Assembly: GCA_007122555.1 (NCBI GenBank)
Contig: SKTL01000052.1
Location: 1-9,428 of the forward strand
Origin: Thermomicrobiaceae bacterium
Lineage (GTDB): Bacteria; Chloroflexota; Chloroflexia; Thermomicrobiales; Thermomicrobiaceae
Direction of reading: 5' to 3'
DNA: 9,428 bases
The position numbers were made by a program, and so were the translations under genes. Under the pieces are notes generated by a model that did not search any database, was not told where the DNA came from, and was given only the letters and a program-made list of their open reading frames with translations. Position 1 is the stretch's first letter. Every line of letters starts with the position of its first letter. Of this stretch, positions 1-6,629 are shown piece after piece.

Positions 1-173
1 AGATCGCTTGCGAAGCACGTGGTAATCGGAAGGTCATGCATGAAGGCGGCGGTTCGCTCGGCCTGGCGCTCTCCGTCCGTACTCAGGGGCACATCAGTGT
101 GCCCCTGAAAGCGTCGTTCTCGGTTCCAGACGGTAACGCCATGCCGGACGATGTGGATACGACGATGAATCAT
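1..173 (-). CDS. Histidine phosphatase superfamily protein (phosphoglycerate-mutase-like), N-terminal part, cut by window edge
   Basis: Reading the minus strand from the ATG at 173 gives 57 complete codons that run off the window. The translation carries the superfamily hallmark RHGVTVWN at residues 10-17, where His11 would be the phosphorylated catalytic histidine and Arg10 and Arg18 or Arg20 phosphate-pocket residues. It continues with FQGHTDVPLS (22-31), the family's G-x-x-D-x-P-L-S segment, and ends in FASDL, the usual motif before the second conserved arginine. These enzymes transfer or remove phosphoryl groups from small phosphometabolites; the substrate cannot be told from the N terminus (2,3-bisphosphoglycerate-independent 'GpmB/CobC-like' members are common). 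A GTG directly upstream (176) is an alternative start. It lies 21 bp after the cyclophilin gene, so co-transcription is likely. The second half, with the second catalytic His, is outside the window. Confidence 0.85.
   Translation of the reverse strand, partial: MIHRRIHIVRHGVTVWNRERRFQGHTDVPLSTDGERQAERTAAFMHDLPITTCFASD
83..108 (-). repeat. Perfect 11-bp inverted repeat with 4-nt loop inside the phosphatase gene
   Basis: Bases 83-93 (TCAGGGGCACA) and 98-108 (TGTGCCCCTGA) are exact reverse complements separated by four bases. The hairpin lies inside codons for the GHTDVPL segment of the phosphatase, about 65-90 nt after its start codon. It is GC-rich and there is no T-tract, so it does not look like an intrinsic terminator. 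The repeat may be a by-product of conserved protein sequence, or an mRNA structure early in the gene. Structure seen; function unknown. Confidence 0.6.
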
Positions 174-194
174 CACGTGTTGGAACCTGCCCGG

Positions 195-959
195 CTACTT
201 GCGAATCTCGACTGATTCGATCAAGACCTCTTCCGTCGGACTCGACATTTCCCCGGTCCGACTGGGCTGCACGGGAACGTTCGCAATCTCGTCGACAACG
301 TTCATCCCCTCGGTTACCTCACCGAAAATGGTGTAGTTCTTCGGAAGCTGTCCGCGGAGATCGCCATGCACAATGAAAAACTGCGAACCGTTGGTGTTTG
401 GTCCGGCGTTCGCCATTGCGACTGTTCCCGGAGTGTAGTCGCGGGTCACTTCCTCATCGTTGAATCGATAGCCAGGTCCACCGGCGCCCGTTCCCGTGGG
501 ATCGCCAGTCTGAATCATAAATCCGCTGATCACCCGGTGGAACGGAACGTTCTGATAGAAACCCTGCTCGGCCAGGAACACGAAGTTGTTGACGGTCATC
601 GGCGCATCGTTCTGCAGCAGGTTGACAACTACCTCGCCACGATTCGTCGTTATGACGGCCTGATAGTCAGAACCGTCTTCGAGCTGCATCTCCGGCGGCT
701 GGTCCCACTGCATTGATGGCTGTTGCACAGATTCCTCTTCCCCTTCTGGTTCAATCGGTTCACTGGTTTCCACCGGTTCGCTCTGCTCCGGCGCCATGGT
801 CGGCTCCGGGGTCTCCGCAACTCCTTCTTCCGTCTCAATGTTGCTGACGGCATCCACCGCATCGTCGTCGCCATTGTCCCCGCAGGCGGCGGCGATGAGC
901 ATTATCGCAACCAGCGCGCCGACCCACAGGTAGACCGCACGAGAACCTATTCGCGTCAT
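195..959 (-). CDS. Lipoprotein peptidyl-prolyl cis-trans isomerase (cyclophilin type)
   Basis: A 254-residue exported cyclophilin. Residues 1-25 are a signal peptide with positive charges (R3, R7), a hydrophobic core and a lipobox-like IAAAC, so Cys26 is probably lipidated and the protein anchored outside the cytoplasmic membrane. Residues 27-95 form a low-complexity acidic, Glu/Pro-rich linker. The cyclophilin domain spans about 99-254. It has FHRVI (140-144) with the catalytic Arg142, FMIQTGDP (147-154) with the active-site Gln150, and MANAGPNTNGSQFF (182-195), the proline-substrate pocket. FGEV at 212-215 follows the bacterial pattern; the cyclosporin-contact Trp of human CypA is not present. 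The role is to speed folding of secreted or membrane proteins at prolyl bonds. The start is ATG at 959 with AAAGGA ten bases upstream. It lies 61 bp downstream of pckA and 21 bp ahead of the phosphatase. The isomerase assignment is firm; its clients are unknown. Confidence 0.95.
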   Translation of the reverse strand: MTRIGSRAVYLWVGALVAIMLIAAACGDNGDDDAVDAVSNIETEEGVAETPEPTMAPEQSEPVETSEPIEPEGEEESVQQPSMQWDQPPEMQLEDGSDYQAVITTNRGEVVVNLLQNDAPMTVNNFVFLAEQGFYQNVPFHRVISGFMIQTGDPTGTGAGGPGYRFNDEEVTRDYTPGTVAMANAGPNTNGSQFFIVHGDLRGQLPKNYTIFGEVTEGMNVVDEIANVPVQPSRTGEMSSPTEEVLIESVEIRK

Positions 960-969
960 TCAGCTTTGA

Positions 970-975
970 TCCTTT
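970..975 (-). promoter_or_regulatory. Ribosome binding site of the cyclophilin gene
   Basis: The minus strand reads AAAGGA here, ten bases before the ATG at 959. Spacing is slightly long but this is the only purine-rich run in the short pckA-cyclophilin gap. A lone TATGAT hexamer (1004-1009) in the same gap resembles a -10 box, but no acceptable -35 lies 16-18 bp upstream, so read-through from pckA is at least as likely as a separate promoter. Confidence 0.5.
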
Positions 976-1020
976 CCGCGACACGCAACCGCGAGCAGCA
1001 GAAATCATACACGCTATGGA

Positions 1021-2622
1021 TCAGGAAACCTGCGGACCGTACTGCTCGAGGTCCTCATCCGTCAAATGGGCGAATTTCTTGAAATTTTCGCGGAACATGT
1101 CGGCCAACTTCCGCGCCTGACGATCATAGGCTTCCTTGTCTTCCCAGGCATCGCGCGGCTTGAGAACATTGCTCGGTACCCCGGGGCATTCGTCCGGCAC
1201 CTCGAATCCGAACACCGGATCGGTCGTCGTCGAAACATCTCGAAGCTCTTTGCTGAGCGCCGCGTCAATCATTGATCGGGTAAATCGGATCGGCACGCGA
1301 TCACTCTCGCTGGCTGGTCCGCCAATCCATCCTGTATTGACCAGATAAACGCGGGAACCGTGCTTCTTCAGTCGATCACGCAACAGGTTCGCATACACCG
1401 TCGGTCTATGAGCCAGGAACGGCGCGCCGAAACAGGTGCTGAACGTCGCCTGCGGCTCAGTCAGACCGACTTCAGTGCCGGCAACCTTCGCTGTGTACCC
1501 GGACAGGAAATGGTACATAGCCTGCTCCGGTGAGAGTAAGGATATCGGCGGGAGAACGCCAAATGCGTCGGCAGTCAGGAAGATGACAGCCGTCGGGTGA
1601 TCGCCAACACTGTTCTCCGCGACGTTCGGCAATGACTCCAGCGGATAGGCGCCCCGCGTATTCTCCGTCAGCGAATCGTCGTCGAAGTCAATCTCCCTGG
1701 AAACCGGGTCGGTAACCACGTTCTCGAGCACCGTCCCGAACATGCGAGTCGTCTGGTAGATCTCGGGCTCTGATTCGGCGGAGAGATTGATCATTTTGGC
1801 GTAGCAACCACCCTCAAAGTTGAAAATTCCCTGATCACTCCAGCCGTGTTCGTCGTCACCAATGAGCTTGCGCTTGGGATCTGTCGAGAGCGTTGTCTTT
1901 CCGGTCCCGGACAGACCGAAGAAAAGCGCCGTGTCGCCTTCGTCGCCGACGTTCGCGGAACAATGCATCGAGAACACGTCTTGCAGCGGCAATTCGTAGT
2001 GCATGACCGAGAAGATCGACTTCTTCATCTCGCCGCCGTACTCAGTCCCACCGATAAGGACAAGCTTCTTTTCAAAGCTGAGCGCAATGAACTGCTCACT
2101 GCGCAGTCCGAACTCATCCGGGTCCGCAAGACAGGAAGGAACGTCGATCACGGTAAAATCCGGTTCACCTTCATGAATCGATCCCGGATCCTTGCGGATA
2201 AACATGTTCCGTACAAACAGATTGTGCCAGGCCATTTCGGTGATGATTCGGACCTTGAGTTGATACTTCAGGTCTGCGCCGACCAGGCAATCCTGAACAA
2301 AAAGCTCTCTGCCGTCAGTGTGTTCGGTCACAAGCTTATGCAGCTGGTCAAACTGGTCTGGCGAGATCGATTTGTTGCCATCCCACCAGATGTGATCACG
2401 CGACGACGGCTCATCGACGATGTATTTGTCCCTGGGCGTACGGCCAGTAAATTTCCCGGTCGTCGCCACCAGCGGACCGTGGTTCGCGATAATGGCTTCG
2501 TCCCGGGCTACGCTTTGTTCGTACAGATGGGGCGCGTTCAGTGTCCAGTGCACCTTCCCCGGGTTCTTGATACCGTGAACTTGCAGCGGATTATCCGTCC
2601 TCGCACGCTCCGACGTCGTCAT
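1021..2622 (-). CDS. pckA: Phosphoenolpyruvate carboxykinase (ATP)
   Basis: A 533-residue ATP-dependent PEP carboxykinase, a normal length for the family. It interconverts oxaloacetate + ATP and PEP + CO2 + ADP, the first committed step of gluconeogenesis from TCA intermediates, in the cytoplasm. Motifs in order: FTGRTPRDKY (58-67) with substrate-binding Arg61; YGGEMKKS (195-202) with the metal-site lysines 200/201; MHCSANVG (219-226) with metal-ligand His220; the P-loop GLSGTGKTTLS (236-246); LIGDDEHGW (253-261) with metal-binding Asp256/Asp257; FNFEGGCYAK (267-276); and ENTRGAYPLE (320-329) with Arg323. The frame is open 16 codons further upstream (to 2670), but the ATG at 2622 is preceded by AGGAGGA, so I start there. 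Nothing key is missing. A cyclophilin lipoprotein and a phosphatase follow in the same direction; a link between pckA and the mutase-like phosphatase in the lower glycolytic/gluconeogenic trunk is only a guess. Confidence 0.97.
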   Translation of the reverse strand: MTTSERARTDNPLQVHGIKNPGKVHWTLNAPHLYEQSVARDEAIIANHGPLVATTGKFTGRTPRDKYIVDEPSSRDHIWWDGNKSISPDQFDQLHKLVTEHTDGRELFVQDCLVGADLKYQLKVRIITEMAWHNLFVRNMFIRKDPGSIHEGEPDFTVIDVPSCLADPDEFGLRSEQFIALSFEKKLVLIGGTEYGGEMKKSIFSVMHYELPLQDVFSMHCSANVGDEGDTALFFGLSGTGKTTLSTDPKRKLIGDDEHGWSDQGIFNFEGGCYAKMINLSAESEPEIYQTTRMFGTVLENVVTDPVSREIDFDDDSLTENTRGAYPLESLPNVAENSVGDHPTAVIFLTADAFGVLPPISLLSPEQAMYHFLSGYTAKVAGTEVGLTEPQATFSTCFGAPFLAHRPTVYANLLRDRLKKHGSRVYLVNTGWIGGPASESDRVPIRFTRSMIDAALSKELRDVSTTTDPVFGFEVPDECPGVPSNVLKPRDAWEDKEAYDRQARKLADMFRENFKKFAHLTDEDLEQYGPQVS

Positions 2623-2625
2623 AGT

Positions 2626-2632
2626 TCCTCCT
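2626..2632 (-). promoter_or_regulatory. Strong ribosome binding site that fixes the pckA start
   Basis: The minus strand reads AGGAGGA, three bases before the ATG at 2622. It is a near-perfect anti-16S match and decides between this start and the longer open frame reaching 2670, where no comparable site is seen. Confidence 0.85.
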
Positions 2633-2835
2633 GACACCGCACTGGGGACCAATCGCTCTACCCTGTTCAATCAATTCGCGCCATTGCGAGCGATGAACTT
2701 CCACTGGCTGCCGGCCAGACGACCTGCCGTCGTTCGAGCGGGCGTCATTGCCCCAACTCTGACCAGGCGCCCCTCACTGATAACAGTACCACCTGAATTC
2801 CCGATTAAACGTTCACGTCACACGATTGAAACGGC

Positions 2836-2847
2836 ATTTGCGCAAAT
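2836..2847. repeat. Perfect 12-bp palindrome, candidate operator
   Basis: ATTTGCGCAAAT is an exact palindrome with no central gap, lying 14 bases past the queA stop and about 215 bases ahead of pckA. Its dyad form and its place in the only sizeable spacer fit a dimeric regulator site upstream of pckA. A looser arm pair (AAAC at 2829-2832 and GTTT at 2849-2852) flanks it off-centre. No regulator family can be named from it. Confidence 0.4.
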
Positions 2848-2860
2848 TGTTTGACGCCTG

Positions 2861-3919
2861 TCACAGAATAAGCATCGCATCTCCAAAGCTGTAGAAACGA
2901 TACCGTTCCCTGATCGCCTCGGCGTATGATCGCAAGACCAGTTCCCTGCCGGCCAGTGCGCTTACCAGCAACAGGAGCGTCGACTTCGGCAAGTGAAAGT
3001 TCGTCAGCAGAGCGTCAACGACGTCGAACGAATATCCGGGTGTTATGTAGAGAGCTGTTTCTCCCGTTAGCGGTCCGGGGTCGTCCAGCCGATCAGCGAC
3101 TGATTCAAGCGTCCGGCAGCTCGTTGTCCCAACCGCAATGATCCGTCGCTTTTCGGCGCGCGCCGCCTGAATCTCTCGCTTCGCCTCTTCGCTGACCGAG
3201 TAACGTTCCTCGTGCATTCGATGCCGAAGCGCATCGTCTTCCCTTACGGGCTGAAATGTGCCCGGGCCAACGTGAAGCGTTACCCAGGCCGTCCTCACTC
3301 CATTTGATCTCAGCCGCTCCAGGAGTTCCTCAGTGAAGTGCAATCCAGCGGTTGGCGCGGCGACCGACCCCGCCTCACGAGCATAGACCGTCTGATAACG
3401 CTCCGGGTCGTCAAGTGCAGAGGTGATATACCCGGGCAAGGGGATTCTCCCGGCGCGGTCCAGGAGTTCCGCCGAGTGAGGTACCTCGAGCGTTACCGTT
3501 CCGTCATCGAGTCTGGACAGAAATGTGACGGCAAGGTCGATGAGCCGCTCATTCTTATCGAGAACGTACAACGTTTCACCCTCGCGCAATCGTCTGGCGG
3601 GACGCGCCATTGCCTGCCACTCATCACCGGAAAGGTGCTGGAGCAGCAGTATCTCGATACGCCCGCCTGAGCTGCGCTGAGCTAACACCCGGGCCGGGAA
3701 CACTCTCGTGTCGTTGAGCACGAGGAGATCACCCGCCTTGAGCCAGTCCGGAATTCGCTGAAACGAGGTGTGCGTGATTCGTTCGGTCTGGCGCTCCAGC
3801 ACGAGCATTCGCGACGCCGAACGGTCATCAAGCGGGTGCTGCGCGATCAATTCCTCGGGGAGATCGTAGTCGAACAAGGAGATTGGCAGCGACGACTGGC
3901 TGGGCCGTCCATCACACAT
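2861..3919 (-). CDS. queA: S-adenosylmethionine:tRNA ribosyltransferase-isomerase
   Basis: A 352-residue QueA, the usual family length. The enzyme moves the ribosyl part of S-adenosylmethionine onto 7-aminomethyl-7-deazaguanine in tRNA to make epoxyqueuosine at wobble position 34 of GUN-anticodon tRNAs. The family signature runs the whole length: FDYDLPEELIAQHPL (16-30), LNDTRVFPAR (68-77), RIPLPGYI (158-165), YQTVYAREAGSVAAPTAGLHFT (175-196, two conserved blocks), HVGPGTFQPV (216-225), GTTSCRTLE (264-272), LLTNFHLPKSTLL (304-316) and YRFYSFGDAML (340-350). The start is ATG at 3919, whose A is the last base of the ruvB TGA stop (TGATG), implying translational coupling; no strong independent ribosome binding site is visible. 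ruvB next to queA is a familiar arrangement, but the usual partner tgt does not follow here; pckA does, after a spacer. Confidence 0.96.
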   Translation of the reverse strand: MCDGRPSQSSLPISLFDYDLPEELIAQHPLDDRSASRMLVLERQTERITHTSFQRIPDWLKAGDLLVLNDTRVFPARVLAQRSSGGRIEILLLQHLSGDEWQAMARPARRLREGETLYVLDKNERLIDLAVTFLSRLDDGTVTLEVPHSAELLDRAGRIPLPGYITSALDDPERYQTVYAREAGSVAAPTAGLHFTEELLERLRSNGVRTAWVTLHVGPGTFQPVREDDALRHRMHEERYSVSEEAKREIQAARAEKRRIIAVGTTSCRTLESVADRLDDPGPLTGETALYITPGYSFDVVDALLTNFHLPKSTLLLLVSALAGRELVLRSYAEAIRERYRFYSFGDAMLIL

Positions 3920-4986
3920 CAGGCGCCGCTGTCCCTGGTCTCGTCGAAGAACGACGGTTGCACGCCGGGCTTATCGTTCGCTGGAATGGTCACTCCAAGG
4001 TGCTCGTATCCACGCCGAGTGGCGACGCGTCCACGAGGAGTCCGTTGCAGGAAACCGAGCTGGATCAAATACGGTTCGTAGACATCCATAATCGTGTCGG
4101 TTTCCTCGCTCGTTGCAGCGGCAAGCGTGTCAACGCCAACCGGTCCGCCATCAAACATTTCGATGATTGCTCGAAGAATCCGGCGATCAACGTCGTCCAG
4201 GCCAAGCGAATCAACCTCGAGCTGGTCGAGCGCCTTCCGGGCAACGTCACCGCTTACCTGGCCGTCGGCTCTGACTTCGGCGTAATCCCTGACGCGCTTG
4301 AACACCCGATTAGCTACCCTGGGCGTGCCACGGGAACGAGCGCTGATCTCCCGCACGCCCTCTTCATCGATCGGGATCCCGAAAATTTCGGCCGAGCGCC
4401 GAACGATACGCTCCATGGACTCTTGATCGTAGAAATCGAGGCGATGAACCGACCCGAAGCGGTCGCGCAGCGGAGAGGTAAGCAACGCCAGTCGGGTTGT
4501 CGCGCCGACAAGCGTGAAGCGCGGAAGGTTCAGACGCATGCTCCGGGCGGATGGCCCTTTCCCAAGCACGATATCAACGGCGAAATCCTCCATCGCCGGG
4601 TAGAGCACTTCCTCAACCGTCCGGTTCAGGCGATGGATCTCGTCGATAAACAGAACGTCTCCCGCCTTCAGGTTGGTGAGGATTGACACCAGATCGCCCT
4701 GGCGTTCAATCGCCGGGCCGGACGTGATCCGAAGATTCACGCCCATCTCCACGGCAATGATAGATGCAAGCGTGGTCTTGCCGAGACCCGGGGGACCATA
4801 GAGCAGAACATGGTCGAGGGCTTCCTGACGGGCCTGCGCCGCCTGGATGCCAATTGACAGCCCCTCCTTGACCTTCGTCTGACCAATGTATTCCGAAAGC
4901 CGGCGCGGGCGCAGACTCATCTCGACTGACGAGTCCTCTTCCTGCCGCTTTCCGGAAACCATCCTGCCGGACTGCTCTTCGTCCAT
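3919..4986 (-). CDS. ruvB: Holliday junction branch migration ATPase RuvB
   Basis: A 355-residue RuvB, the hexameric AAA+ motor that, with RuvA, pumps DNA through Holliday junctions in recombinational repair. Motifs: [11 protein letters not shown] (26-36), the family N-terminal signature; Walker A GPPGLGKT (64-71); Walker B FIDEIHR (113-119); sensor 1 GATTR (161-165); the arginine-finger block SPLRDRFG (171-178) with R174; sensor 2 GTPRVANR (220-227); and a C-terminal winged-helix DNA-binding part ending in [10 protein letters not shown] (311-320). The N-terminal 20 residues are a charged, nonconserved tail. I start at ATG 4986, which has GGGAG eight bases upstream, rather than at the in-frame TTG at 5010. 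It shares one base with queA and lies 40 bp after the zinc-ribbon gene. ruvA and ruvC are not in the window, so the motor is separated from its partners here. Confidence 0.97.
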   Translation of the reverse strand: MDEEQSGRMVSGKRQEEDSSVEMSLRPRRLSEYIGQTKVKEGLSIGIQAAQARQEALDHVLLYGPPGLGKTTLASIIAVEMGVNLRITSGPAIERQGDLVSILTNLKAGDVLFIDEIHRLNRTVEEVLYPAMEDFAVDIVLGKGPSARSMRLNLPRFTLVGATTRLALLTSPLRDRFGSVHRLDFYDQESMERIVRRSAEIFGIPIDEEGVREISARSRGTPRVANRVFKRVRDYAEVRADGQVSGDVARKALDQLEVDSLGLDDVDRRILRAIIEMFDGGPVGVDTLAAATSEETDTIMDVYEPYLIQLGFLQRTPRGRVATRRGYEHLGVTIPANDKPGVQPSFFDETRDSGA

Positions 4987-4994
4987 TCCTGCCA

Positions 4995-4999
4995 CTCCC
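4995..4999 (-). promoter_or_regulatory. Ribosome binding site that decides the ruvB start
   Basis: The minus strand reads GGGAG, eight bases before the ATG at 4986. This supports ATG 4986 over the in-frame TTG at 5010, which would have to read through this site and has no purine-rich run at a useful distance. Confidence 0.6.
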
Positions 5000-5026
5000 G
5001 CAGAACCCAATCGAGGCCACGCGCGA

Positions 5027-5215
5027 CTATTGATTCCCGGGCTGCTCCGCCTCGTCGATCAGCATGATGGGGATCCCGTCTTCAATACGATACTTCCTGC
5101 CGCAATCATCACAGACGAGTTTCTCGTCCTCGAGGCGCACAGGTGTCTTGCACGCCGGGCAGGCCAGAATGCTCAGGAGTTCGTCACTTATCGGCTTCGG
5201 TTTTTCTGTCGCCAC
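5027..5215 (-). CDS. Small zinc-ribbon protein of the Trm112/UPF0434 (YcaR-like) family
   Basis: A 62-residue protein with one zinc ribbon: CPACK at residues 19-23 and CDDCG at 35-39, giving four cysteines in a C-x2-C...C-x2-C arrangement. Between and after them come the family-typical sequences ([29 protein letters not shown]). Relatives are short stand-alone proteins; in eukaryotes and archaea Trm112 is an activating partner of methyltransferases acting on tRNA, rRNA and release factor. The bacterial role is mostly unproven, so partner activation is an inference. The start is GTG at 5215, with GGAGG five bases upstream. It heads the unit that continues into ruvB (40 bp later) and queA. The family call is confident; the function is not. 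Confidence 0.88.
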   Translation of the reverse strand: MATEKPKPISDELLSILACPACKTPVRLEDEKLVCDDCGRKYRIEDGIPIMLIDEAEQPGNQ

Positions 5216-5220
5216 TTGCG

Positions 5221-5225
5221 CCTCC
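5221..5225 (-). promoter_or_regulatory. Ribosome binding site of the zinc-ribbon gene (supports a GTG start)
   Basis: The minus strand reads GGAGG with five bases before GTG at 5215. No ATG in frame lies nearby, so this site is the main reason for calling a GTG start. Confidence 0.75.
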
Positions 5226-5259
5226 GAGACGTTCGTTCTGACGACCCGATTCGGATGAG

Positions 5260-5287
5260 ATCATACCAACTCAGATCCCCAGCTCAA
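5260..5287 (-). promoter_or_regulatory. Candidate sigma-70-type promoter for the zinc-ribbon/ruvB/queA unit
   Basis: On the minus strand a TTGAGC hexamer (5282-5287) is followed after 16 bp by TATGAT (5260-5265), a one-mismatch -10 box. The -35 box lies in the last codons of the glycosyltransferase gene and the -10 box just past its stop. Transcription would begin near 5253, leaving a leader of about 35-40 nt before the GTG at 5215. No terminator is seen between, so read-through from the glycan block may add to it. Confidence 0.45.
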
Positions 5288-6629
5288 CCCGACTGCGCGC
5301 AAGCGACAACAACAGGTCCTCATCACCGCCCAGCCCGAGCTCCGCGACGTCGCGAGCCAACGATTCGGTCAGCGGGTCGGCCACCGCGGTTTCTGTTGGG
5401 TCGAGGCGCCGATCAACGGGCTCCGGCGTTTCGTCGATCTCGGGAGAATCAACTGAGATACCGGTCAAGCGCGACATCACGTCGAGATAGCCGTCGGTCC
5501 ATCGTCGCAGCGAGTGTTCCTCTTCGACAAAGGATCGCGCACGTTCGCCGATCGAATCGCGCAGTGTGTTATCGGTCGCAAGTCGTTTCAGAACGGCCGC
5601 AAGCGTTTGCTCTTCAAGGGCATCAACCGGGATACGCACCGTGGCGTCAGCCGGCGCCTCGGTAAACGATCCCGTCTGACTCACCAGGACGGGACGTCCC
5701 GCTGCCATCGAGTGCAACAGACTCGCGGATGTCTCGCCCGCTGTCGGATAACGCAGGCTGACGATCACGTCCGCCGCCGCTGCGATCAAGCGGGCCTCGG
5801 CGTCTGTCACATAGCCAGGAGTATCGACTACCTGATCCAGATCGAGATGATTTACCATCCGAGCAAGCGGAAACTGCGGCGATACACTGCCCGCCAGAAT
5901 GAGTCGAGCGGGTATTGAGCGACGCAGCGACTTCAGCGCCCGGAGCACCACGTCAATTCGTTTGTGTGGATTGATATGAGACACCGACGCGAGAAGAAAC
6001 TGATCCTCCGGAATTCCCAGAATCTGGCGCGCGCGCAAACGATCAAGAAGCTCCGGTAGTTTCAGTCCGAGCGGAACGCGTTCGACGACTGCATCGGGAG
6101 CCCAGGAACGTACCTGCTGTCGCGCGAAATCGCTGTGGACGATCGTAGCTCGACTCGCTTCGATCAACGGCTCGCTCATCGGAAACCTGAACAGGTCGTC
6201 AGGAGATTGGCCCGTGAGCACGCGCTCGGCCGCGCGTCGACCATCTCCCCCGTACCGTCGTTCCATCTCTTCCCGATACCCGAGAAGATCACGCCTGTGC
6301 ACTGCGTCCTGAATCATCAGGTGGTTCAACATCGTGTCGTGGAGCACAAGTAGACCGGGATTCCGGTACATCTCGGGGAGCATGTAGCGGTGCGCCGGGC
6401 TGTTGCCGACCTGGTACACGATCAGTTCGTACATATCCGGATCGAAACGTCGGTGATCGACTATGCCGAGCGTCTCCGACGCCGGCCGGACTATCGGGGT
6501 GTACCCATCAACGATCACGTCGATGCGCATTACCTGGGAGAGGATCGGAAGGATCTCCTGGCTGTAGAGCGAGATCCCTGATTCAACGGGTGGCAGCGGC
6601 GTGAACCAGGCAACACGTGGCCTAGGCAT
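5271..6629 (-). CDS. Family-4 glycosyltransferase with non-canonical donor site and C-terminal extension
   Basis: A 452-residue GT-B glycosyltransferase. The N-terminal Rossmann half starts with RVAWFTPLPPVESGIS (5-20), the usual glycine-containing acceptor-side loop. The C-terminal donor-binding half starts near 210 with SVSHINPHKR (215-224) and contains YPTAGETSASLLHSMAAG (294-311). The lysine of the donor-phosphate pair is present (K223), but the usual arginine is His218. The GT4 E-x7-E motif is not canonical: aligned on the MAxG end, the two glutamates fall on Gly298 and His306, with a Glu one place over (E299). The 'PTxGETS' form recurs in a GT4 subfamily I recall, so it is probably functional. 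Residues 391-452 are an extra tail, acidic and proline-containing, then a predicted helix. The role is probably adding a hexose or similar sugar to a cell-surface glycan on the cytoplasmic side; donor and acceptor are unknown. The start overlaps the preceding glycosyltransferase by 8 bp. Confidence 0.9.
   Translation of the reverse strand: MPRPRVAWFTPLPPVESGISLYSQEILPILSQVMRIDVIVDGYTPIVRPASETLGIVDHRRFDPDMYELIVYQVGNSPAHRYMLPEMYRNPGLLVLHDTMLNHLMIQDAVHRRDLLGYREEMERRYGGDGRRAAERVLTGQSPDDLFRFPMSEPLIEASRATIVHSDFARQQVRSWAPDAVVERVPLGLKLPELLDRLRARQILGIPEDQFLLASVSHINPHKRIDVVLRALKSLRRSIPARLILAGSVSPQFPLARMVNHLDLDQVVDTPGYVTDAEARLIAAAADVIVSLRYPTAGETSASLLHSMAAGRPVLVSQTGSFTEAPADATVRIPVDALEEQTLAAVLKRLATDNTLRDSIGERARSFVEEEHSLRRWTDGYLDVMSRLTGISVDSPEIDETPEPVDRRLDPTETAVADPLTESLARDVAELGLGGDEDLLLSLARSRVELGI

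Larger units (their letters stand above)
2624..2860. other. Spacer between queA and pckA (leader of pckA)
   Basis: This is the longest stretch without a gene in the window (237 bp), and it separates the ruvB-queA unit from the pckA unit. It holds the pckA ribosome binding site, a perfect 12-bp palindrome close to the queA stop, and an AT-richer patch around 2785-2850. Read on the minus strand, the patch contains TTTAAT and TACTGTTAT elements that could be parts of a promoter, but their spacing (15 or 18 bp, depending on the -10 chosen) and match are poor, so I do not call one. No intrinsic terminator (stem plus T-tract) follows queA. No credible small gene was found. Confidence 0.6.

Noticed and set aside
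1004..1009. TATGAT as a promoter -10 box for the cyclophilin gene
   Set aside because: No acceptable -35 box lies at 16-18 bp and there is no extended -10 element; kept only as a remark.
1846..2634. A 262-codon plus-strand open frame opposite pckA
   Set aside because: Antisense shadow of a well-conserved enzyme gene; no motif and no credible ribosome binding site.
2623..2670. N-terminal extension of pckA by 16 codons
   Set aside because: The strong AGGAGGA site lies inside the extension and directly ahead of ATG 2622; the extension has no family similarity.
2661..2790. Possible intrinsic terminator or riboswitch in the pckA leader
   Set aside because: Only short 4-5 bp stems were found, with no T-tract and no conserved riboswitch core that I recognise.
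3883..4686. A 267-codon open frame on the plus strand opposite ruvB
   Set aside because: It is fully antisense to a gene with complete RuvB motifs, has no recognisable domain, and is explained by codon bias of the real gene.
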